64,000 nucleotides of DNA from Geodermatophilus saharensis. Its GTDB lineage: Bacteria > Actinomycetota > Actinomycetes > Mycobacteriales > Geodermatophilaceae. The translations under genes and the position numbers were made by a program. The notes beneath the pieces are model-generated. The model was not told where the DNA came from. It worked only from the letters and a program-made list of their open reading frames with translations, and did no database searches. The stretch covers positions 62,001 to 126,000 of the forward strand of contig NZ_FZOH01000006.1 in the NCBI RefSeq assembly GCF_900188205.1, given 5' to 3'. Shown here in pieces: positions 60,595-64,000 of the stretch. The stretch's first letter is position 1. The number at the start of each line of letters is the position of its first letter.

Positions 60595-62031
60595 TCAGAC
60601 GTCGATGCCGGTGAGCACGAGCACGCGCTCCTCGGTGAGGTCCTCCATGGCCGCGTGCACGCCCTCGCGGCCGGTGCCGGAGTCCTTCACCCCGCCGTAG
60701 GGCATCTGGTCGGCGCGGAAGCTGGGCACGTCGCCCACGACGACGCCGCCGACGTCGAGCACCTGCGCGGCGCGGAAGGCGACCTGCAGGTCGCGGGTGA
60801 AGACGCCGGCCTGCAGCCCGAAGCGGCTGTCGTTCACGCGGTCGAACGCCTCGTCGAGGGAGTCGACGGCGTCGATCACCACGACCGGGCCGAAGACCTC
60901 CTCGCAGGACAGCTTCGCCGTCGGCGGGACGTCGGTGAGCACGGTCGGCGCGTACGTGGCGCCCTCGCGCACGCCGCCGGTGAGCACCCGGGCGCCCGCG
61001 GCGACGGCCTCGTCGACCCAGCTCTCCACCCGGCGCGCGGCGGCCTCGTCGATGAGCGGCCCGACGTCGGTGGCCGGGTCGGTGGGGTCGCCGGTGGCCA
61101 GCCGCTGCACGGCCTCCACGACCCGCGTGGTCAGCGCCTCGGCGACCGCGCGGTGGGCGAAGACCCGCTGCACGGAGATGCAGGACTGCCCGGCCTGGTA
61201 CATGGCGAAGGTCGCGATCCGCGACGCCGCCCACGACAGCGACTTCTCGTCGTCCTGGTCCGGGCCGACGACGGCGGCCGCGTTGCCGCCCAGCTCGAGG
61301 GTCACGTGCTTGCGCGGCGCGGACTCGCGGATCGACCAGCCCACCGGCACCGACCCGGTGAAGGAGACGACCGGCAGGCGCGGGTCGCGCACCAGGCCGG
61401 CGGCGACCTCGTTGGGCACCGGCAGCACCGACCACGAGCCCGACGGCAGCTCGGTCTCGGCGAGCAGCTCCCCGAGCAGCAGCGCGGTCAGCGGGGTGGC
61501 CGGGGCGGGCTTGAGCACGATGGGCGCGCCGACGGCGATGGCCGGGGCGACCTTGTGGGCGACCAGGTTGAGCGGGAAGTTGAACGGCGCGATGCCGAGC
61601 ACCGGGCCGCGGGGCACGCGCCGCACCAGGGCCATCCGGCCGGTGGCGGCCGGGTCGGTGTCCAGCCGCTGCAGCGTGCCCGACCAGCGGCGGGCCTCCT
61701 CGGCGCCCCAGCGGAAGGTCGACACCGCCCGCGCGACCTCCAGGCGCGCCCACTTCAGCGGCTTCCCCGACTCGGCGGTGATCAGCGCGGCGACCTCCTC
61801 GGCCCGCTCGGCCAGGCGGCGGGAGACGGTGTCGAGGGCGGCGGACCGCACGTGCGCGGGGGTGGCGGCGAACTCCCGGCGCACCCGCGCGGCCTCGGCG
61901 ACCGCGGTCTCGACGTCGTCGGGGGTGGCGGAGGTGGTCCGGCCGGCGAGCGACCCGTCGTGCGGCGAGCGGACCTCGAGCACCTCGCTGCCGTGGGCGG
62001 GGCGCCCGGCGATCCAGTACGGGGTGGTCAT
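60595..62031 (-). CDS. NAD(P)-dependent aldehyde dehydrogenase
   Basis: A 478-residue ALDH-superfamily enzyme oxidising an aldehyde to the acid. Catalytic Cys C284 (GQSCIS), general base E246 (LELGGN) and oxyanion N151 (PFNFPLN) are present. The ATG at 62031 has GGAGG just upstream. Context suggests 4-aminobutanal (from the amine oxidase) or succinate semialdehyde as substrate; the sequence alone does not decide. It is divergent from the omega-aminotransferase, with a shared 190-bp regulatory gap. Confidence 0.92.
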   Translation of the reverse strand: MTTPYWIAGRPAHGSEVLEVRSPHDGSLAGRTTSATPDDVETAVAEAARVRREFAATPAHVRSAALDTVSRRLAERAEEVAALITAESGKPLKWARLEVARAVSTFRWGAEEARRWSGTLQRLDTDPAATGRMALVRRVPRGPVLGIAPFNFPLNLVAHKVAPAIAVGAPIVLKPAPATPLTALLLGELLAETELPSGSWSVLPVPNEVAAGLVRDPRLPVVSFTGSVPVGWSIRESAPRKHVTLELGGNAAAVVGPDQDDEKSLSWAASRIATFAMYQAGQSCISVQRVFAHRAVAEALTTRVVEAVQRLATGDPTDPATDVGPLIDEAAARRVESWVDEAVAAGARVLTGGVREGATYAPTVLTDVPPTAKLSCEEVFGPVVVIDAVDSLDEAFDRVNDSRFGLQAGVFTRDLQVAFRAAQVLDVGGVVVGDVPSFRADQMPYGGVKDSGTGREGVHAAMEDLTEERVLVLTGIDV

Positions 62032-62221
62032 GGGTCCTCCTCGGGGGACGGAGCGGGTGCTGCGAGCGTGCCGGACCACCCCCGCGTCCCGGGACGGCCG
62101 AACCGTCCACCGCCGCGGCGGAGGGACGCCGTCCTGGCACCCCCGGGGCGGTGCCGCCGGACGGCGCGCGCCGCTACGATCCGGACACCCAGGACGTCCT
62201 CCGACGACGGGATCCGTTGCC
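62032..62221. promoter_or_regulatory. Divergent gap, aldehyde dehydrogenase / aminotransferase
   Basis: A 190-bp gap. A 6-5-6 inverted repeat GGACGG/CCGTCC lies at 62092-62108. TACGAT (62175-62180) looks like an actinobacterial -10 for the aminotransferase, about 40 bp before its ATG; no clear -35 is seen. Confidence 0.4.
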
Positions 62222-63613
62222 ATGACCACCACGGAGCAGGACTTCACGCCGTCCGGACGGCCCGCCGCCGCGGACGACACCGCCAACCTGTGGCTGCACT
62301 TCTCCCGCATGGGCGCCTACCGCCACGCCCCGCCGCCGGTGATCGTCCGCGGCGAGGGCGCCCGGATCTTCGACGACCGCGGCCGCAGCTACCTCGACGG
62401 GCTGTCCGGGCTGTTCGTCGTCCAGGCCGGCCACGGGCGCCGCGTGCTGGCCGAGGCCGCCGCGCGGCAGGCCGAGCAGCTGGCGTTCTTCCCGCTGTGG
62501 TCCTACGCCCACCCGGCGGCGGTGGAGCTCTCGCAGCGGCTGGCCGCCGCCACCCCCGGCGACCTGGACCGGGTCTTCTTCACCACCGGCGGCAGCGAGG
62601 CCGTGGAGACGGCGTGGAAGGTGGCCAAGCAGTACTTCAAGCTGACCGGCCGGCCGCAGAAGACCAAGGTGATCAGCCGGGCGGTGGCCTACCACGGGAC
62701 CACGCACGGGGCGCTGTCCATCACCGGGATCCCCGCGCTCAAGACGCCCTTCGAGCCGCTGGTGCCCGGCAGCGTCCGGGTGCCCAACACCAACATCTAC
62801 CGGGCGCCCCTGTTCGGCGACGACCCCGAGGCGTTCGGCCGGTGGGCGGCCGACCAGATCGAGCAGGCGATCGTCTTCGAGGGCCCCGACACCGTGGCGG
62901 CGGTGTTCCTCGAGCCGGTGCAGAACGCCGGCGGCTGCTTCCCTCCGCCGCCGGGCTACTTCGCGCGGGTGCGCGAGATCTGCGACCGGCACGACGTACT
63001 GCTGGTCAGCGACGAGGTGATCTGCGCCTTCGGCCGGCTGGGCACCACCTTCGCCTGCGAGAAGTTCGGCTTCGTGCCCGACATGATCACCTGCGCCAAG
63101 GGCATGACCTCGGGCTACTCCCCGATCGGCGCGATGATCGCCTCAGGCCGCGTCGTCGAGCCCTTCCTGCGTGACACCGCGTCGTTCCCGCACGGCTACA
63201 CCTTCGGCGGGCACCCGGTCAGCTGCGCGGTGGCCCTGGCCAACCTCGACCTGATGGAGGACGAGCAGCTCGGGCAGCGGGTGCTCGCCTCCGAGGACGC
63301 CTTCCGCGCCACGCTGGAGAAGCTGCTGGACCTGCCGATCGTCGGCGACGTCCGCGGCGACGGGTACTTCTACGGCATCGAGCTGGTCAAGGACCGGGCG
63401 ACGAAGGAGACCTTCGACGCCGCGGAGTCCGAGCGGCTGCTGCGCGGGTTCCTCTCCGGCGCGCTGTTCGAGGCGGGCCTGTACTGCCGCGCCGACGACC
63501 GCGGCGATCCGGTCGTCCAGCTCGCCCCGCCGCTGATCTGCGGGCAGGCCGAGTTCGACGAGATGGAGCAGGTCCTCCGCGGCGTGCTGACCGAGGCCTG
63601 GCAGAAGCTGTGA
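62222..63613 (+). CDS. Omega-aminotransferase (class III, aspartate aminotransferase family)
   Basis: A 463-residue PLP enzyme, a different subgroup from GabT. PLP lysine K293 is in TCAKGMTSGYSPIGA. Other motifs: FFTTGGSEAVETAWKVAKQY, YHGTTHGALSITG, EPVQNAGGCFPPPPGY and DEVICAFGRLG. Relatives transfer amino groups from putrescine, beta-alanine or diamines to pyruvate. With the amine oxidase present, it may be a second entry route for putrescine or act on another amine. The ATG start is at 62222 with a weak Shine-Dalgarno. A terminator follows. Confidence 0.9.
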   Translation: MTTTEQDFTPSGRPAAADDTANLWLHFSRMGAYRHAPPPVIVRGEGARIFDDRGRSYLDGLSGLFVVQAGHGRRVLAEAAARQAEQLAFFPLWSYAHPAAVELSQRLAAATPGDLDRVFFTTGGSEAVETAWKVAKQYFKLTGRPQKTKVISRAVAYHGTTHGALSITGIPALKTPFEPLVPGSVRVPNTNIYRAPLFGDDPEAFGRWAADQIEQAIVFEGPDTVAAVFLEPVQNAGGCFPPPPGYFARVREICDRHDVLLVSDEVICAFGRLGTTFACEKFGFVPDMITCAKGMTSGYSPIGAMIASGRVVEPFLRDTASFPHGYTFGGHPVSCAVALANLDLMEDEQLGQRVLASEDAFRATLEKLLDLPIVGDVRGDGYFYGIELVKDRATKETFDAAESERLLRGFLSGALFEAGLYCRADDRGDPVVQLAPPLICGQAEFDEMEQVLRGVLTEAWQKL

Positions 63614-63640
63614 CCGCCCAGGCACCGCCCGGCACAGGAG

Positions 63641-63679
63641 GCTCTCCGCACGTCCTGGCGCCCAGGACGTGCGGAGAGC
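63641..63679. terminator. Bidirectional hairpin terminator
   Basis: A perfect 18-bp stem (63641-63658 with 63662-63679) and a 3-nt loop between the convergent aminotransferase and stress-protein genes. It is among the strongest hairpins in the window. Confidence 0.9.
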
Positions 63680-63682
63680 TTC

Positions 63683-64000
63683 CTATGCCTCGTCTCCCCC
63701 CACGGGCACGCACAGCACCGGGCGGTCGGACAGGTGCAGCAGCTTGTGCGACACCGACCCCAGGAAGGCGCCGCGCAGCGGGCTCTCCCCGCGGGTGCCG
63801 ACGACGATGAACCGGCCGTCGTGCCGGTGCGCGGCCTCGACCAGCGCCTGGGCCGGCTTCTGGGACAGCACCTCGACCACCGTCGCGACGCCGGCTGCCT
63901 GTGCCTCCTCGACGGCGTGCGCGACCGCGGTGCGGCCGATCTCGGTGAGCGCCCGCTGGTGGGCCTGGAACTCCTCCCCCATCCCCCCGGGCGGCTCGAC
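63683..64000 (-). CDS. Universal stress protein (UspA) family, 5' end outside window
   Basis: The C-terminal about 105 residues of a UspA domain; the frame is open to the window edge, so the start and the N-terminal DGS motif lie beyond. Seen: the ATP-binding signature FIVVGTRGESPLRGAFLGSVSHKLL (G-2x-G-9x-G-S/T type) and terminal strand RPVLCVPV. Such proteins bind ATP and respond to stress. It could be a single-domain or the second half of a tandem Usp; the missing part would tell. Confidence 0.9.
   Translation of the reverse strand, partial: VEPPGGMGEEFQAHQRALTEIGRTAVAHAVEEAQAAGVATVVEVLSQKPAQALVEAAHRHDGRFIVVGTRGESPLRGAFLGSVSHKLLHLSDRPVLCVPVGGDEA

Noticed and set aside
62111-62122. CCGCCGCGGCGG palindrome as an operator
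   Set aside because: Short CCG/CGG palindromes arise by chance very often at this GC content.

Overview
The window is a very GC-rich (roughly 75 %) actinobacterial chromosome segment. Long antisense open frames, GTG/TTG starts and back-to-back GTGA/ATGA start-stop overlaps are everywhere. Gene order (pyrR-pyrBC-carAB opposite bldD; mIHF-gmk-rpoZ-coaBC-metK-priA-def-fmt-rsmB-rpe-rib; aroCKB-aroQ-pepQ-efp-nusB) is the classic actinobacterial core. A BldD regulator with an intact cyclic-di-GMP motif fits a developmentally complex actinomycete, most likely Geodermatophilaceae (Blastococcus/Geodermatophilus/Modestobacter). The family assignment is inference from content and style, not from a search. 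No tRNA, rRNA, CRISPR array, IS element or prophage was seen.

Layout. 1-5 kb: a frameshifted SDR gene cut by the window edge, a PucR-type regulator divergent from an AllH-like (DUF2877) gene, a DUF899 protein. 4.9-10.8 kb (minus strand): one run rpe-ribD-ribE-ribBA-ribH-hisE-hisG ending in a protease-inhibitor-like lipoprotein. 11-13.3 kb: a secreted M6 metalloprotease. 13.3-23.1 kb (minus): GNAT, rsmB-fmt-def, priA, metK, coaBC, rpoZ, gmk, mihF. 23.4-33.1 kb (minus): the complete de novo pyrimidine operon pyrR-pyrB-pyrC-carA-carB-pyrD-pyrF plus a small membrane protein, led by a recognisable PyrR-binding RNA loop. 33.4 kb: bldD. 34.4-48.5 kb (minus): shikimate genes with efp, nusB, pepQ, a prepilin peptidase, mltG, ruvX, alaS, two small membrane proteins and rarA. 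48.6-50.4 kb: an aldo/keto reductase and an endonuclease-domain protein between two related hairpins. 50.6-63.6 kb: an accessory catabolic region. 63.7 kb to the edge: a universal stress protein.

The accessory region reads as a polyamine/GABA route: an APC permease divergent from agmatinase coupled to a copper amine oxidase, then Lrp and PucR regulators, GabT, an NAD-dependent aldehyde dehydrogenase and an omega-aminotransferase. Together these could carry agmatine to putrescine, 4-aminobutanal, GABA and succinate semialdehyde. Behind gabT lies a decayed NAD-glutamate dehydrogenase missing its catalytic core.

Beyond genes, the most notable signal is a family of at least six intergenic hairpins (about 60-70 nt), mostly directly after stop codons. 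In four copies the outer stem differs in sequence but stays perfectly paired, which is covariation expected of a functional RNA. Other points are an apparent CTG start for fmt, twin identical 26-bp palindromes, an unusual class-1-like PyrD, and a His/Asp cluster in the cytoplasmic tail of MltG.
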